Assembly: GCA_900547005.1 (NCBI GenBank)
Contig: URER01000004.1
Coordinates: forward strand, 1-64,000
From: an uncultured Prevotella sp.
Lineage (GTDB): Bacteria; Bacteroidota; Bacteroidia; Bacteroidales; Bacteroidaceae
DNA length: 64,000 nt
Direction of reading: 5' to 3'
Part shown: one piece after another, positions 51,393 to 60,684 of the stretch
Position numbering within the stretch: position 1 is the stretch's first letter
Layout: every line of letters begins with the position of its first letter
Program-made: the position numbers and the translations under genes
Notes under the pieces: generated by a model
What the model was told of the DNA's origin: nothing
The model's input: only the letters and a program-made list of their open reading frames with translations
Databases searched by the model: none

Positions 51393-52196
51393 TTACCTGA
51401 CGGTGATATGATAGCAACTTTGATGGACTTCATATTTAACATAGCAACGGTTACGCTCACGCAAGTCGCGCAACACCTCACTCAGGACATATTTCAGCGT
51501 ATCGTTCTGCACCTCACGACGCGGTTTCCCATCCGGGTCTGAAATCGTTTTGAATCGAGTATAAGAAATATCGAAAGTCGTTCCGTATAGATGACAACTA
51601 TTAGTTGTTGCATTCCTGTTATGCCTTTGCAACTTTTCTACATCTTCTTTCGATCTCAGTACGCTATTCACCATGATCTTGTGCAGCGGTATTTTCTTTA
51701 TCTGCAAGCTATCCAAGAAGTTACGACCAATATCATTAAGCAATACTGCCGCGCGCGGAACGAGATAAGGAATGCTGCTATCGAGCTTTTTCACGAAATA
51801 GAAAGGACTGCTGCCAATATAGACCAATTCGTTTTTACGAGCTTCCGCATCCTCCCTGTTTGCCACGGGAGTAACGCCATACATATTGGCCGACTCAAGC
51901 TGAACGGCATTTGAATCTGGGAAAGTCCTGTCAAAACCGGGTACACTCAAAATACGATGCTTTATTTCATTACCGTCTTTATCAAAGAAACCGGCATAAG
52001 AGCCTTCATGAGTTGCCACATATAAGGTGTCGACAACCGAAGCCGCATCCGCATTATCCCCTTCTGCGACTCCGAAAATATTCGAAGTATCAAGATTCCT
52101 ATCCTGCGCAACACTCGGAAAAACGCAACGAACAATAGCAAGTATAGCGGTGATGGCTGCAAAGCCCATCAAGAAATTATTCTTCTTCAGTTTCAT
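51393..52196 (-). CDS. DUF5715 family protein, peptidase M15-like
   Basis: A 267-residue protein with an N-terminal membrane anchor or signal (FLMGFAAITAILAIVRCVF, about 8-26). The C-terminal half carries NSVLRSKEDVEKLQRHN, then NSCHLYGTTFDISY and the final QSCYHITV. These match the S-x-H-x(2)-G-x(3)-D and C-x-H pattern of zinc-dependent D-Ala-D-Ala carboxypeptidase/M15-like folds. A periplasmic role in peptidoglycan processing is likely but not proven. It is transcribed alone, divergent from phoH. Confidence 0.72.
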   Translation of the reverse strand: MKLKKNNFLMGFAAITAILAIVRCVFPSVAQDRNLDTSNIFGVAEGDNADAASVVDTLYVATHEGSYAGFFDKDGNEIKHRILSVPGFDRTFPDSNAVQLESANMYGVTPVANREDAEARKNELVYIGSSPFYFVKKLDSSIPYLVPRAAVLLNDIGRNFLDSLQIKKIPLHKIMVNSVLRSKEDVEKLQRHNRNATTNSCHLYGTTFDISYTRFKTISDPDGKPRREVQNDTLKYVLSEVLRDLRERNRCYVKYEVHQSCYHITVR

Positions 52197-52306
52197 TTCA
52201 ATACAATATTATATATGTACAAGCGACTTGTTTTTCAAGGAGCAAACTCCTAATCAGCAGTCGTCCGCGCTTCCATCCATATATGGAACGCCATTTTTTC
52301 GGTGTG

Positions 52307-52314
52307 CAAAGATA
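52307..52314 (-). promoter_or_regulatory. Candidate -7 element for the DUF5715 gene
   Basis: The minus strand reads TATCTTTG followed by CAC, about 110 bp upstream of the start, implying a long leader with no recognised element. Confidence 0.45.
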
Positions 52315-52387
52315 ACGCTTTTTGCCCGCATTTCAGGTATTGCGCATATTTTTTATAGAAAAGTATCAGTTAAATTAATTTATTTTG

Positions 52388-52395
52388 TAATTTTG
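52388..52395 (+). promoter_or_regulatory. Candidate -7 element for phoH
   Basis: TAATTTTG followed by C, 25 bp upstream of the TTG start of phoH, matches the Bacteroidetes consensus. Confidence 0.6.
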
Positions 52396-52420
52396 CAGCT
52401 AAATAAGAACAAAGCAAGCT

Positions 52421-53374
52421 TTGATAGAGAAACATATAATTTTAGAAGACATCGACCCTGTTGCTTTCTACGGGGTTGGCAATGGGCATTTACAAATGCT
52501 GAAATCACTCTTCCCCAAACTGCGCATCGTTGCAAGGGATAATATCATTAGAGTTTTGGGGGACGAGGAGGTGATGTGTCAGTTCGAGGAGAATGTGGAA
52601 TCAATCCGCAAACACATCCTGAAATACAACTCTATCGGTGAGGAAGATATACTTGACATAATAAAAGGCAAGCAAACAAAAGCCGATGGCGTAAAAGGCG
52701 TAATAGTATATAATCTGTCGGGACGGCCAATAAAAGGCCGCACGGAAAACCAGCAGAAACTGATAGACGCATACGAGAAAAACGATATGCTGTTTGCCGT
52801 AGGCCCGGCCGGCACAGGAAAAACGTATCTGAGCATTGCACTTGCCGTGAAAGCCTTAAAGGAGAAAACAGCAAAGCGGGTGATTCTAAGCAGACCTGCC
52901 GTTGAGGCCGGAGAGAAACTCGGTTTCCTGCCGGGAGATATGAAAGACAAGATAGACCCGTATCTTCAACCTCTTTACGATGCTCTCGAAGATATGCTTC
53001 CCGCCGTGAAACTACAGGACATGATGGAGAAGCACGTAATCCAGATAGCCCCGCTCGCCTTTATGCGTGGGCGTACCCTGAACGATGCGGTGGTGATACT
53101 CGACGAGGCGCAAAACACTACGCCAGCGCAAATCCGTATGTTCCTCACGCGAATGGGATTGAACTCAAAGATGATAATCACGGGCGACATGACTCAGGTG
53201 GACTTGCCACGGGGAACGAAAAGCGGACTGCACGAGGCTTTAGAGATACTTTCCGACATCGAAGGAATAGGTGTTGTAAAGCTCGGCAACAAAGATATTG
53301 TGCGTCATAAACTTGTAACAAAGATTGTAAACGCTTACGATAAATTCGATAAAAACTCAAAAAAACAAATATAA
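52421..53374 (+). CDS. PhoH family ATPase
   Basis: A 317-residue PhoH-like protein (PhoL/YbeZ branch). The N-terminal region with LEDIDPVAFYGVGNGHLQMLKSL split by normal variation is followed by the Walker A motif GPAGTGKTYL (about 129-138), RPAVEAGEKLGFLPGD, and Walker B AVVILDEAQN. The start is a TTG at 52421, fixed by the conserved N-terminus (MIEKHI) and by the -7 element just upstream. Relatives in other bacteria act with YbeY in RNA metabolism. It lies 3 bp before purC. Confidence 0.88.
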   Translation: MIEKHIILEDIDPVAFYGVGNGHLQMLKSLFPKLRIVARDNIIRVLGDEEVMCQFEENVESIRKHILKYNSIGEEDILDIIKGKQTKADGVKGVIVYNLSGRPIKGRTENQQKLIDAYEKNDMLFAVGPAGTGKTYLSIALAVKALKEKTAKRVILSRPAVEAGEKLGFLPGDMKDKIDPYLQPLYDALEDMLPAVKLQDMMEKHVIQIAPLAFMRGRTLNDAVVILDEAQNTTPAQIRMFLTRMGLNSKMIITGDMTQVDLPRGTKSGLHEALEILSDIEGIGVVKLGNKDIVRHKLVTKIVNAYDKFDKNSKKQI

Positions 53375-53377
53375 AGG

Positions 53378-54328
53378 ATGAAGGCATTAACAAAGACTGA
53401 TTTCCATTTTGATGGACAGAAAAGTGTTTATCACGGCAAAGTACGTGATGTGTATAACATTAATGACGACTTGATGGTTATGATTGCTACCGACCGCATC
53501 TCTGCATTCGATGTAATCCTTCCTAAAGGAATTCCCTTCAAGGGTCAGGTGCTCAACCAAATAGCGTCAAAGTTTCTCGATCTGACAGCAGATATCTGCC
53601 CTAACTGGAAATTAGCCACACCCGACCCGATGGTTACGGTAGGCTTGAAATGCGAAGGCTTCCGTGTGGAAATGATTATCCGTGGCATCCTTACCGGCTC
53701 TGCATGGCGCGATTACAAGAACGGATGCCGCGAGATTTGCGGAGTTAAGCTCCCCGATGGAATGCGCGAGAATGAACGATTCCCCGAACCAATAATCACT
53801 CCTACTACAAAAGCTGACGAAGGCCACGATATGAACATCTCCAAAGAAGAGATTATCGCCCAGGGCATCGTAAGCGCAGAAGACTATGCAGTAATGGAGG
53901 ACTACACCCGCAAGCTCTTCGCACGCGGTCAGGAAATCGCTGAGAAGCAAGGACTTATCCTCGTTGACACAAAGTATGAGTTTGGAAAGCGCGACGGTAA
54001 GGTTTATCTTATCGACGAAATCCACACCCCGGACAGCAGCCGCTATTTCTATGCCGACGGATATGAGGAGAAGTTTGAAAAGGGAGAGCCACAAAAACAA
54101 TTGTCAAAAGAGTTTGTCCGCCAATGGCTTATCGAGCATAACTTCATGAACGAGCCGGGACAGACTATGCCGGAAATCACTGACGAGTATGCACAGAGCA
54201 TCTGCGACAGGTACATAGAGCTTTATGAGCATATCACCGGCGAGGAATTCGATAAGGCAACAGAACAGGGAGATATAGCTGCACGTATTGAAAAGAACGT
54301 GAGCGAATATCTGGCAAACAGGAAATAA
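53378..54328 (+). CDS. purC: Phosphoribosylaminoimidazole-succinocarboxamide synthase (SAICAR synthase)
   Basis: A 316-residue enzyme joining aspartate to CAIR in purine synthesis. Typical segments are YHGKVRDVY, ATDRISAFDV near the N-terminus, IIRGILTGSAWRDY, and LIDEIHTPDSSRY. It is of the longer class found in Bacteroidales and yeast-like enzymes rather than the 237-residue E. coli form. It follows phoH by 3 bp and precedes the methyltransferase by 24 bp, in one plus-strand operon. Confidence 0.95.
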   Translation: MKALTKTDFHFDGQKSVYHGKVRDVYNINDDLMVMIATDRISAFDVILPKGIPFKGQVLNQIASKFLDLTADICPNWKLATPDPMVTVGLKCEGFRVEMIIRGILTGSAWRDYKNGCREICGVKLPDGMRENERFPEPIITPTTKADEGHDMNISKEEIIAQGIVSAEDYAVMEDYTRKLFARGQEIAEKQGLILVDTKYEFGKRDGKVYLIDEIHTPDSSRYFYADGYEEKFEKGEPQKQLSKEFVRQWLIEHNFMNEPGQTMPEITDEYAQSICDRYIELYEHITGEEFDKATEQGDIAARIEKNVSEYLANRK

Positions 54329-54352
54329 CGAGCAGAGATACGTTGACAGCCC

Positions 54353-55087
54353 ATGTATGAACAGGAAAAGATAAATCCATACGGCAAAGATGGCGACAAG
54401 ACACAGCTCGTGGAAGAGATGTTCGACAACATTGCTCCAACTTACGACACGCTAAACCATCGGCTATCATGGAATATCGACAAAGGATGGCGTAAGAAAG
54501 CGATAAGCCAACTTGCGCCATTCAAGCCACAGACAATGCTTGACATAGCGACAGGAACCGGCGATTTCGCCATATTGTCAGCGCAAACCCTCAAGCCGAA
54601 GTCTCTCGTCGGAGTGGATATATCCGAGGGTATGATGGCTATAGGCAGGCAAAAAGTGGCGAAGAAGAATTTGCAGGATACCATATCTTTTAAGAAAGAA
54701 GACTGCCTGTGCCTGTCTTTTCCTGACAATACATTCGATGCCGTTACTGCAGCTTTCGGAATAAGGAACTTCTCGAATCTTGAAAAAGGACTGAAAGAGA
54801 TGTGTCGCGTACTGAAAAAAGGCGGTCATTTGAGCATTGTAGAGCTTACACAGCCCATATCTTTTCCTATGAAACCGCTCTTCAGTATCTATTCTCACAC
54901 GTTTCTGCCATTATATGGGAGGGTGATATCCAAAGATACGAACGCATATAAGTATCTTACCGCAACCATAGAAGCCTTCCCACAAGGCGAACAGATGGTG
55001 GAAATATTAAAGAACTCAGGCTTCGCCAAAGCCCGGTTCAAACGCATGACATTTGGAATATGCACAATGTATTTCGCTGAAAAATAA
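54353..55087 (+). CDS. ubiE: Demethylmenaquinone methyltransferase
   Basis: A 244-residue class I SAM methyltransferase of the UbiE/MenG family. FDNIAPTYDTLNHRLSWNID is the family signature near residue 25. The SAM loop is LDIATGTGDFAI near 67-78, and AAFGIRNFSNLEKGL follows. In this lineage the product is probably methylated menaquinone rather than ubiquinone. It lies 24 bp after purC and 6 bp before aroE. Confidence 0.94.
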   Translation: MYEQEKINPYGKDGDKTQLVEEMFDNIAPTYDTLNHRLSWNIDKGWRKKAISQLAPFKPQTMLDIATGTGDFAILSAQTLKPKSLVGVDISEGMMAIGRQKVAKKNLQDTISFKKEDCLCLSFPDNTFDAVTAAFGIRNFSNLEKGLKEMCRVLKKGGHLSIVELTQPISFPMKPLFSIYSHTFLPLYGRVISKDTNAYKYLTATIEAFPQGEQMVEILKNSGFAKARFKRMTFGICTMYFAEK

Positions 55088-55093
55088 ATTATT

Positions 55094-55837
55094 ATGGACA
55101 AATACGGACTTATAGGTTATCCATTGGGACATTCATTCTCGCAAAGTTATTTCAACGAGAAGTTTCAAAACGAGAATATAGATGCCCTATATGAGAATTT
55201 TGAAATTCCCTCAATAGAGAATCTCCCTGAAATAATAGAAACGACCCCCAACTTGCGCGGTCTTAATGTTACCATCCCTTATAAAGAAAAGGTGATAAGC
55301 TATTTGGACGTTATAAGTCCCGAAGCTCGCGAAATCGGTGCGGTGAACGTCATAAAAGTTGAGCGTAAAGGCAAAAACGCCTATCTTACAGGCTATAATA
55401 GCGATGTCATAGGCTTCACCCGCAGCATCGAGCCTCTGATTGAAAAGTATCATAAAAAAGCACTGATACTTGGTACAGGAGGAGCGTCGAAGGCCATAAA
55501 CTATGGCTTGAAATCACTCGGTTTGGAAACTGTCTTCGTAAGCCGTTATCGCAAGCCCGGCACAATATGTTATGAAGACATTACACCAAAAGTCATAAAA
55601 GAATATAATGTAATCGTAAACTGCACACCGTTAGGGATGTTCCCACATACAGATGAATGTCCGAACCTTCCATACGAAGCCATGAATACGCAGACATTAT
55701 TATATGACCTCATATATAATCCCGACACGACTATGTTTATGCAAAAAGGAGCGGAGCATGGAGCAACCGTAAAGAACGGACTTGAGATGTTACTATTGCA
55801 AGCATTCGCGAGTTGGGAGTTTTGGCATTCCAAATAA
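55094..55837 (+). CDS. aroE: Shikimate dehydrogenase
   Basis: A 247-residue NADP-dependent enzyme of the shikimate pathway. The N-terminal GLIGYPLGHSFSQSYFNEKF region binds shikimate. NVTIPYKEKV holds the catalytic lysine near residue 59. The nucleotide fold is LILGTGGASKAI near 124, and NCTPLGMFPHTDECP follows. It is slightly shorter than E. coli AroE, as usual in Bacteroidales. It is the last gene of the phoH-purC-ubiE-aroE run. Confidence 0.95.
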   Translation: MDKYGLIGYPLGHSFSQSYFNEKFQNENIDALYENFEIPSIENLPEIIETTPNLRGLNVTIPYKEKVISYLDVISPEAREIGAVNVIKVERKGKNAYLTGYNSDVIGFTRSIEPLIEKYHKKALILGTGGASKAINYGLKSLGLETVFVSRYRKPGTICYEDITPKVIKEYNVIVNCTPLGMFPHTDECPNLPYEAMNTQTLLYDLIYNPDTTMFMQKGAEHGATVKNGLEMLLLQAFASWEFWHSK

Positions 55838-55944
55838 GAAATCGTTAGTATTAAGAATAAATATTAAATAATTCAAGGCGTCTGTAATAGTCAAGAGATA
55901 TTGGCTTCGGCGCATGAAGGACGCAACAAAATAATATAAGAATC

Positions 55945-57117
55945 ATGGATAAAAACAATCGTTATATGATGCGTGGCGTAAGTGCAGCTAAAGAAGATGT
56001 GCATAATGCCATTAAGAATATAGACAAAGGCATCTTCCCACAAGCATTTTGCAAGATTATTCCTGATATTTTAGGCGGAGATCCCGAATATTGCAACATC
56101 ATGCACGCTGACGGTGCAGGCACGAAGTCAAGCCTTGCCTATATGTATTGGAAGGAAACTGGCGATTTAAGCGTATGGAAAGGTATCGCACAGGATGCAA
56201 TCGTCATGAACACAGACGACCTCCTATGCGTTGGAGCTGTGGATAATATCCTCGTTTCAAGTACCATCGGCCGTAATAAAATGCTTGTTCCGGGAGAAGT
56301 CATTTCGGCAATCATCAACGGAACAGACGAATTACTTGCCGAAATGCGCGATATGGGAATCGGCATTTATCCTACCGGAGGAGAGACAGCAGATGTCGGC
56401 GACCTTGTCCGCACTATCATAGTCGACTCTACCGTTACCTGCCGTATGAAACGAAGCGATGTGATAGACAACGCAAATATCCGTCCGGGTGATGTAATTG
56501 TGGGTATTTCGTCTACCGGTCAGGCAACATACGAAAAGAAATATAACGGCGGTATGGGCAGCAACGGCCTTACAAGTGCGCGCCACGATGTATTTGCCAA
56601 ATATCTGGCAGAGAAATATCCGGAGAGCTTTGACCATGCCGTTCCTAACGAACTCGTATATAGCGGCAACAAGAAACTCACGGATGCAGTTGATGGCGTT
56701 ACTCTCGATGCCGGACAACTTGTCCTCTCTCCTACCCGTACATACGCACCAGTCATAAAGCGTCTGCTCGATGAGTTGCGCCCGGAAATACACGGAATGG
56801 TTCATTGTACAGGCGGAGCACAAACAAAAGTGCTACACTTTGTCAACGAGAACTGCCGTGTGATAAAAGACAATATGTTCCCGGTCCCACCCCTTTTCAA
56901 ATTAATCAAAGAAGAAAGCGGAACAGATTGGAAGGAGATGTATCAGGTATTCAATATGGGACACCGTATGGAGATATATGTTGCTCCAGAGAATGCCGCA
57001 AAGATCATAGATATATGTAAGGAATTCAATATCGACGCTCAGATTATCGGTCATATTGAAGAAGGCAAGCGCAGTCTGACTATAAAGAGTGAGTTCGGAG
57101 AGTTTGACTACGAATAA
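55945..57117 (+). CDS. purM: Phosphoribosylformylglycinamidine cyclo-ligase (AIR synthase)
   Basis: A 390-residue PurM-fold ATP enzyme making AIR in purine synthesis. It shows the metal/phosphate-binding HADGAGTKSSLAYMYW, the VMNTDDLLCVGAVDNIL and YPTGGETADVGDLV motifs, and GMVHCTGGAQTKVLHF. It is longer than the 345-residue E. coli enzyme, as is typical for Bacteroidetes. A 107-bp gap without a clear promoter separates it from aroE. A small membrane protein gene follows 10 bp later. Confidence 0.9.
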   Translation: MDKNNRYMMRGVSAAKEDVHNAIKNIDKGIFPQAFCKIIPDILGGDPEYCNIMHADGAGTKSSLAYMYWKETGDLSVWKGIAQDAIVMNTDDLLCVGAVDNILVSSTIGRNKMLVPGEVISAIINGTDELLAEMRDMGIGIYPTGGETADVGDLVRTIIVDSTVTCRMKRSDVIDNANIRPGDVIVGISSTGQATYEKKYNGGMGSNGLTSARHDVFAKYLAEKYPESFDHAVPNELVYSGNKKLTDAVDGVTLDAGQLVLSPTRTYAPVIKRLLDELRPEIHGMVHCTGGAQTKVLHFVNENCRVIKDNMFPVPPLFKLIKEESGTDWKEMYQVFNMGHRMEIYVAPENAAKIIDICKEFNIDAQIIGHIEEGKRSLTIKSEFGEFDYE

Positions 57118-57127
57118 AGTGCTACAC

Positions 57128-57349
57128 ATGAGAATGAGTAAATACACTCCCATACGCAATGAAGTACTCTTACTATGCATCATCGCCAACACATACGTCG
57201 CCTATGATTTGGGACAAAGTTTGGTGGACTACTTCGAACAAGGCCTGCCTCTATCACGCATCATCCCCCGTATCCTCGGCACCGTGGGCTGGGTACTGAT
57301 AGTGATAGAATTGGCAAGGGCATGGTGGAGCAACAGAAAGAAACAATAA
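57128..57349 (+). CDS. Small membrane protein of unknown function
   Basis: A 73-residue protein with two hydrophobic stretches, about 9-27 (EVLLLCIIANTYVAYDLG) and about 44-63 (RILGTVGWVLIVIELARAW), and a basic C-terminus (WWSNRKKQ). It is probably a two-span inner-membrane protein. The ATG at 57128 avoids overlap with purM; a second in-frame ATG is at 57134. It lies between purM and prfA with 10- and 16-bp gaps, so it is almost certainly co-transcribed. I do not recognise the family. Confidence 0.65.
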   Translation: MRMSKYTPIRNEVLLLCIIANTYVAYDLGQSLVDYFEQGLPLSRIIPRILGTVGWVLIVIELARAWWSNRKKQ

Positions 57350-57365
57350 CAATACTGAGATACAA

Positions 57366-58478
57366 ATGGCAGACAACAACAGCATATTACAAAAACTTGA
57401 CGGCTTGGAAGCACGTTACGAGGAGGTCTCAACTTTAATAACCGACCCGAGCGTGATTGCAGACCAAGAGCGTTATGTGAAACTGACAAAAGAATATAAG
57501 GATCTGGGAGACATAATGGATGCCAGAAAGCGCTATATAGCATGCCTTAATGCCATAAGCGAATCAAAAGATATTCTGGCCAACGAGAGCGACCCTGACA
57601 TGAAAGAGATGGCACGCGAAGAACTCTCTATAAATGAAGAATTGCAGCCAAAGCTCGAAGAAGAGATAAAGATCCTACTCATACCAAAAGACCCGGAGGA
57701 CGCGAAGAACGTACAGATGGAAATCCGTGCGGGTACGGGAGGCGACGAAGCCTGTCTGTTTGCTGGTGATTTGTTCCAGATGTATAAACGCTATTGCGAC
57801 TCCAAAGGCTGGCAGCTCTCCGTTACAGATGTCAGCGAGGGTGCCGTTGGCGGATACAAGGAGATTGACTTCGCCGTAAGCGGTGAAGATGTTTACGGTA
57901 CGTTGAAATACGAATCTGGCGTGCATCGCGTACAGCGTGTGCCGGTCACTGAGTCAAACGGACGTATGCAGACTTCTGCCGCAACCGTTGCCGTACTGCC
58001 CGAAGCCGACCGTTTTGAGGTCAGCATCAACGAAGGAGAAATCAAATGGGATACATTCCGCTCCAGCGGTGCCGGCGGTCAGAACGTAAACAAAGTAGAA
58101 TCTGGTGTCCGTCTGCGCTATATGTGGAAGAATCCGAACACAGGAGAGACCGAGGAAATCCTCATCGAGTGTACCGAGACACGCGACCAGCCAAAGAACA
58201 AAGAGCGTGCATTATCGCGCCTGCGTACATTTATATATGACAAGGAACACCAAAAATATGTAGACGACATCGCCAATCGACGCAAGAGTCTTGTCTCCAC
58301 AGGCGATAGAAGTGCGAAGATTCGTACATATAACTTCCCGCAAGGGCGCGTAACTGACCACAGAATCGGATTCACGACCCACGATTTGCAAGGTTTTCTC
58401 GGTGGCAATATACAAGATATGATTGATGCCCTCACCGTAGAGGAGAATGCAGAAAGAATGAAAGAAGCGGAACTGTAA
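57366..58478 (+). CDS. prfA: Peptide chain release factor 1
   Basis: A 370-residue class I release factor for UAA and UAG. The codon-recognition motif is the RF1-type PxT, here PVT in RVPVTESNGRMQTSAA. The catalytic GGQ lies in SSGAGGQNVNKVESGV near residue 235, with a long N-terminal helical domain in front. The PxT in place of an SPF motif separates it from RF2. It is 37 bp from pyrF. Confidence 0.96.
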   Translation: MADNNSILQKLDGLEARYEEVSTLITDPSVIADQERYVKLTKEYKDLGDIMDARKRYIACLNAISESKDILANESDPDMKEMAREELSINEELQPKLEEEIKILLIPKDPEDAKNVQMEIRAGTGGDEACLFAGDLFQMYKRYCDSKGWQLSVTDVSEGAVGGYKEIDFAVSGEDVYGTLKYESGVHRVQRVPVTESNGRMQTSAATVAVLPEADRFEVSINEGEIKWDTFRSSGAGGQNVNKVESGVRLRYMWKNPNTGETEEILIECTETRDQPKNKERALSRLRTFIYDKEHQKYVDDIANRRKSLVSTGDRSAKIRTYNFPQGRVTDHRIGFTTHDLQGFLGGNIQDMIDALTVEENAERMKEAEL

Positions 58479-58515
58479 TATATTCAAGAATATAATCACA
58501 TATAAATTAATCAAT

Positions 58516-59328
58516 ATGAACAGAAAAGAACTTGTAAACCAAATATATTCTAAAAAGAGTTTTCTCTGCGTAGGTCTTGATACAGACATCACAAAGATAC
58601 CACAGCATCTGCTCAACACAGAGAACCCAATATTTGAATTCAATAAAGCTATTATTGATGCAACTGCCGATTATTGCGTGGCATATAAACCAAACCTTGC
58701 TTTCTATGAGGCTGAGGGCGTAAAAGGAATGGTTGCATTTGAAGAAACTATAAAATATCTCAAAGCCAATTATCCTAATCATTTCATCATCGCAGATGCA
58801 AAACGTGGCGACATCGGCAACACATCGGCTATGTATGCACGTACCTTTTTTGAAGAATACGACATTGATTCACTCACCGTTGCACCGTATATGGGTGAAG
58901 ACAGCGTAAAGCCATTCCTCGGTTATGACGGCAAATGGGTTATACTACTCGCTCTCACGAGCAACAAAGGCTCATTGGATTTCCAAATGACTGAAGACAC
59001 CAACGGAGAACGTCTCTTTGAGAAAGTACTCCGCAAAAGTCAGGAATGGGGCAACGAAGAAAACATGATGTATGTCGTGGGAGCAACACAAGGTGAAATG
59101 TTCAAAGATATACGCAAGGTAGCTCCTAATCATTTCCTGCTTGTTCCCGGTGTAGGAGCGCAAGGAGGAAGCCTCGAAGAGGTTTGCAAATACGGAATGA
59201 CAGACGACTGCGGTCTGCTCGTAAACTCTTCCCGTGGCATAATATATGCAAGCAAAGGTGAAGACTTTGCCGAAGTTGCAAGGCAGAAAGCACAGGAACT
59301 ACAAGAACAAATGGCAAAAGTATTGTAA
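58516..59328 (+). CDS. pyrF: Orotidine 5'-phosphate decarboxylase (type 2)
   Basis: A 270-residue enzyme making UMP. The catalytic core is IIADAKRGDIGNTSAMYA near residue 95. The N-terminal FLCVGLDTDITKIP and the C-terminal LVPGVGAQGGSLEEV and NSSRGIIYA phosphate-binding region are all present. The length and DAKRGDIG pattern fit the PyrF type 2 subfamily. A long inverted repeat starts 12 bp after its stop. Confidence 0.95.
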   Translation: MNRKELVNQIYSKKSFLCVGLDTDITKIPQHLLNTENPIFEFNKAIIDATADYCVAYKPNLAFYEAEGVKGMVAFEETIKYLKANYPNHFIIADAKRGDIGNTSAMYARTFFEEYDIDSLTVAPYMGEDSVKPFLGYDGKWVILLALTSNKGSLDFQMTEDTNGERLFEKVLRKSQEWGNEENMMYVVGATQGEMFKDIRKVAPNHFLLVPGVGAQGGSLEEVCKYGMTDDCGLLVNSSRGIIYASKGEDFAEVARQKAQELQEQMAKVL

Positions 59329-59339
59329 AACAGAAATAT

Positions 59340-59396
59340 GATTTGCAGATTTTCCGAATTTCTTGTTATAGAAATGAATGGGAAAATCTGCAAATC
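59340..59396. repeat. Perfect 16-bp inverted repeat between pyrF and the HD gene
   Basis: GATTTGCAGATTTTCC (59340-59355) is repeated in perfect reverse complement at 59381-59396. The 25-base middle holds a smaller ATTTC/GAAAT stem. Only a weak T-rich tail follows. It ends 11 bp before the HD gene start, so it could be a terminator or a 5' leader structure. Confidence 0.8.
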
Positions 59397-59407
59397 TTCA
59401 TATACGG

Positions 59408-60628
59408 ATGAACGGTAATAAAATAATTAACGACCCGGTCTTTGGCTTCATAAAGATACCGAAAGGACTTTTGCTTGAAATTATCAAGCACCCATTAATG
59501 CAAAGACTCACTCGTATTAAGCAATTAGGAATGGCATCCGTGGTATATCCCGGGGCACAACACACGCGGTTTCAACACTCCATAGGTGCATTCCATTTAA
59601 TGAGCGAGGCTATAACATCGCTCACACAAAAAGGAATTTTCATATTCGACAGTGAGAGTGAAGCCATTTTAGCAGCAATATTAATGCACGATATCGGGCA
59701 CGGGCCGTTCTCTCACGTTCTTGAAAACACTCTTATCAAGGATATTTCTCACGAACAGATATCATTGATGATGATGGAACAGATTAATCAGGACTTAAAC
59801 GGAAGGCTTAATCTTGCCATTAAAATATTCAATGATGATTATCCTAAGAAGTTCCTGCATGACCTCATAAGCAGCCAACTCGACATGGACAGGCTCGATT
59901 ATCTGTGCCGCGATACATTCTTTACCGGCGTAACGGAAGGAAACATCGGAAGTTCACGCATAATCAAGATGCTCAATGTCGTTAACGACAATCTTGTAAT
60001 AGAATCAAAAGGAATCTATTCCATAGAAAACTATCTCATCACACGCCGTCTGATGTATTGGCAGGTATATCTGCACAAAACGGCAGTTGCGTGTGAGAAG
60101 GTTTTGGTTAACGCATTATTACGTGCGAAACAGTTAACGCGTGAAGGAAAAGAAGTATTTGCCTCACCCGCATTGAAGTACTTTCTTACTAACGACATTG
60201 ATGCTAACGCCTTTTACTCCAGCCCCGAAGCTCTTGCCTTCTATAAAGAATTAGACGACAGCGATATATGGTGTGCCCTGAAAGTATGGCAGCACCATGA
60301 AGACCGCATATTGTCTATCCTTGCAAGCGATATGATAAACAGAAACATCTTCAAGGTAGAGATAAAAGACGATCCTTATACTGAGGAAGAGTTGGCTGTC
60401 ATAAAAGAACGTTTAAGCAAACAATTTGAGATAAATCCCGAGGACACACACTATCTGATGGATGTGAGTGAGATACAAAAAGATATGTACGACACCAATG
60501 GCGACCACATCTCAATACTCTATAAAGACGGAAGTTTGAAAGATATTTCTGACGCTTCTGAAATTCTAAATGTAGCCATGCTATCGAAAAAAAATTGCAA
60601 ATATTATCTCTGTTATCAACGTTTCTGA
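59408..60628 (+). CDS. HD domain-containing phosphohydrolase
   Basis: A 406-residue HD-superfamily protein resembling dNTPase/SamHD1-like enzymes of Bacteroidetes. The N-terminus reads KIINDPVFGFIKIP, then QHTRFQHSIGAFHL supplies the first metal histidine. The HD motif is MHDIGHGPFSHVLE, and DMDRLDYLCRDTFFTGV provides the last aspartate. The ATG at 59408 is preferred because it gives the conserved N-terminus and lies outside the inverted repeat. The substrate is unknown; nucleotide hydrolysis is the family expectation. Confidence 0.85.
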   Translation: MNGNKIINDPVFGFIKIPKGLLLEIIKHPLMQRLTRIKQLGMASVVYPGAQHTRFQHSIGAFHLMSEAITSLTQKGIFIFDSESEAILAAILMHDIGHGPFSHVLENTLIKDISHEQISLMMMEQINQDLNGRLNLAIKIFNDDYPKKFLHDLISSQLDMDRLDYLCRDTFFTGVTEGNIGSSRIIKMLNVVNDNLVIESKGIYSIENYLITRRLMYWQVYLHKTAVACEKVLVNALLRAKQLTREGKEVFASPALKYFLTNDIDANAFYSSPEALAFYKELDDSDIWCALKVWQHHEDRILSILASDMINRNIFKVEIKDDPYTEEELAVIKERLSKQFEINPEDTHYLMDVSEIQKDMYDTNGDHISILYKDGSLKDISDASEILNVAMLSKKNCKYYLCYQRF

Positions 60629-60639
60629 CAAAAAATAGC

Positions 60640-60647
60640 TATATTTG
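60640..60647 (+). promoter_or_regulatory. Candidate -7 element for the lpx operon
   Basis: TATATTTG followed by C, 37 bp upstream of lpxD and immediately after the HD gene stop, matches TAnnTTTG. No clear -33 is visible. Confidence 0.5.
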
Positions 60648-60684
60648 CAAAAATATTACGACTATACATTGAAATAGATATTAT

